In this document: positions 63,405-64,000 of the stretch, in pieces | Layout: the number at the start of each line of letters is the position of its first letter | How positions within the stretch are numbered: position 1 is the first letter of the stretch | Source: RQOF01 sp964461135 | GTDB taxonomy: Bacteria; Calditrichota; Calditrichia; RBG-13-44-9 | Reading direction: 5' to 3' | Length of the DNA stretch: 64,000 bases | NCBI GenBank assembly: GCA_964461135.1 | Contig: CAYWTB010000004.1 | Span: 57,021-121,020, forward strand | Program-made: the position numbers and the translations under genes | The notes under the pieces: generated by a model | The model's input: the letters and a program-made list of their open reading frames with translations, nothing else | The model's database searches: none | What the model was told of the DNA's origin: nothing

Positions 63405-63611
63405 TCAATTGATGGAGAGGCGCCGCTCCTTTTCCCGTGATATGACTGTTCTGGACAGCCGGCCACTGAGAAACACCTTTTCCCGGTAATCGCTGAAATC
63501 ATGAATGCCATACAAAATTCTGCGGTTTCCCACTTTTTCCTCCGCCACGATGTATAGTTCCATATCATCCCGGTACCCCGACAACAACTGTTTCAATTCT
63601 GCCACTTTCAT
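63405..63611 (-). CDS. Small hypothetical protein
   Basis: 68 residues. MKVAELKQLLSGYRDDMELYI has the form of small modules that begin with KxxxLKxxLxxxxDDxxv, found in many bacteria and phages; the rest is charged, without motif. GGGAG 6 nt before the ATG supports translation. No neighbours on its strand besides the tRNA. Confidence 0.55.
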   Translation of the reverse strand: MKVAELKQLLSGYRDDMELYIVAEEKVGNRRILYGIHDFSDYREKVFLSGRLSRTVISREKERRLSIN

Positions 63612-64000
63612 TACTTGCTCCCTTTTTTAAAATCACCACAGATGTGTGCAGATCTGTTTATCCATCATCACTTGCAACAGGATTTCAACAATACTTCTCT
63701 TTCATTGATCGGATCGGATTAAAAAAAATTGATCGCTCTTTAAAATATAAACACCATTTTTTATTAAAAACCAACAAAAATTTATCTCATCTAGATACTG
63801 ACTAAACCACGGATGGTTTAGTCTCCGTCAATGGCCGGATCGCCGGCGCGATAGCCAGGTCAACCGGAGGTTGACCGGGAGGAGGGAATAAAGGCAAGTT
63901 ATAAGTAAGAAGTAAAAAGTATTAAGGTAAAGGGTAAAGGAAGCTCTGTCCCGTCCTGAAATAGGTTGACAGTTTTATCAGAAGAAAGAAAGGAGGAATC
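63612..64000. other. Intergenic region with palindromes and purine-rich tract
   Basis: No supported gene up to the window edge. Contains the palindrome pair 63801-63876 and a purine-rich word tract (63890-63945) similar to those at 6421, 29240 and 62950. Confidence 0.5.
63801..63876. repeat. Paired short palindromes, copy at right edge
   Basis: ACTAAACCA-CGGA-TGGTTTAGT (63801-63822) and GGTCAACC-GGA-GGTTGACC (63858-63876), the same pair in the same order as at 51802-51848, with different spacer length (35 bp against about 9). Confidence 0.75.

Noticed and set aside
1..64000. CRISPR array, intact insertion sequence or prophage
   Set aside because: No regularly spaced direct repeats, transposase, integrase or phage structural genes were seen on either strand.

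Overview
The window looks like a chromosomal segment of a Gram-negative bacterium of the FCB superphylum, in the neighbourhood of Bacteroidota, Calditrichota, KSB1 or Marinimicrobia. The evidence is an outer-membrane toolkit (LpxL/HtrB-type acyltransferase, Lnt, a BamD-like lipoprotein), a GWxTD-domain TPR protein, an FCB-style NagB/PIG-L fusion, an RHS-like secreted giant and a methylmalonyl-CoA mutase. The placement is an inference from gene content. There is no rRNA gene, one tRNA (Thr, CGU), no CRISPR array, no intact insertion sequence and no recognisable prophage.

Layout. 1-3609 (-): 5' part of a very large secreted RHS/YD-repeat protein that runs off the left edge. 4133-6389 (+): three-gene minor-pilin operon, the last gene apparently starting at ATT. 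6848-8376 (-): GlsB/YeaQ-type membrane protein and a CorC/CNNM transporter. 8530-10824 (+): secreted GH13 pullulanase. 11196-13358 (+): POT peptide transporter with an extra extracytoplasmic domain. 13442-14614 (-): methionine gamma-lyase family enzyme. 14752-22790 (-): an envelope operon (EF-hand protein, outer-membrane barrel, DUF4405 cytochrome-b-like protein, EF-hand protein), a sigma-54 response regulator and histidine kinase, and a further EF-hand/Gly-rich protein; -24/-12 promoters and possible enhancer sites lie upstream of both EF-hand transcription units. 23060-29149 (-): LpxL-like acyltransferase, RtcB and archease, saccharopine-dehydrogenase-like protein, secreted propeller/transglutaminase protein. 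29703-51680 (-): a long co-oriented housekeeping stretch: two response regulators, gcvH-accC-accB, nadD, bamD, an unknown exported protein, lnt, Gfo/Idh oxidoreductase, ruvX, HU, GWxTD protein, mutS, a three-GAF hybrid kinase, coaX, birA, methylmalonyl-CoA mutase and a START-like protein.

The right end is more mixed: a ferredoxin-like protein with an apparent CTG start (+), msrB with a coupled 31-residue membrane peptide (-), a TerB-like protein (-), an uncharacterised three-gene catabolic cluster of VOC-like protein, 2-hydroxyacid dehydrogenase and amidohydrolase (+), a WXXGXW-repeat gene broken by an in-frame stop (-), a NagB/PIG-L fusion (+), a truncated phosphodiester-glycosidase-like gene (+), tRNA-Thr (-) and a small hypothetical gene (-).

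Functional links: accB, accC and birA together give biotin carboxylation, and methylmalonyl-CoA mutase fits with propionyl-CoA metabolism. Lnt, BamD and LpxL build the outer membrane. The pullulanase, peptide transporter, methionine lyase and amino-sugar enzymes suggest a heterotroph living on polymers. The most system-like and least described unit is the sigma-54-controlled EF-hand/DUF4405 envelope cluster at 14752-22790. The long intergenic gaps are filled with shared degenerate words, short palindromes and one roughly 100-bp element present twice in opposite orientation (29519-29620 and 52112-52211).
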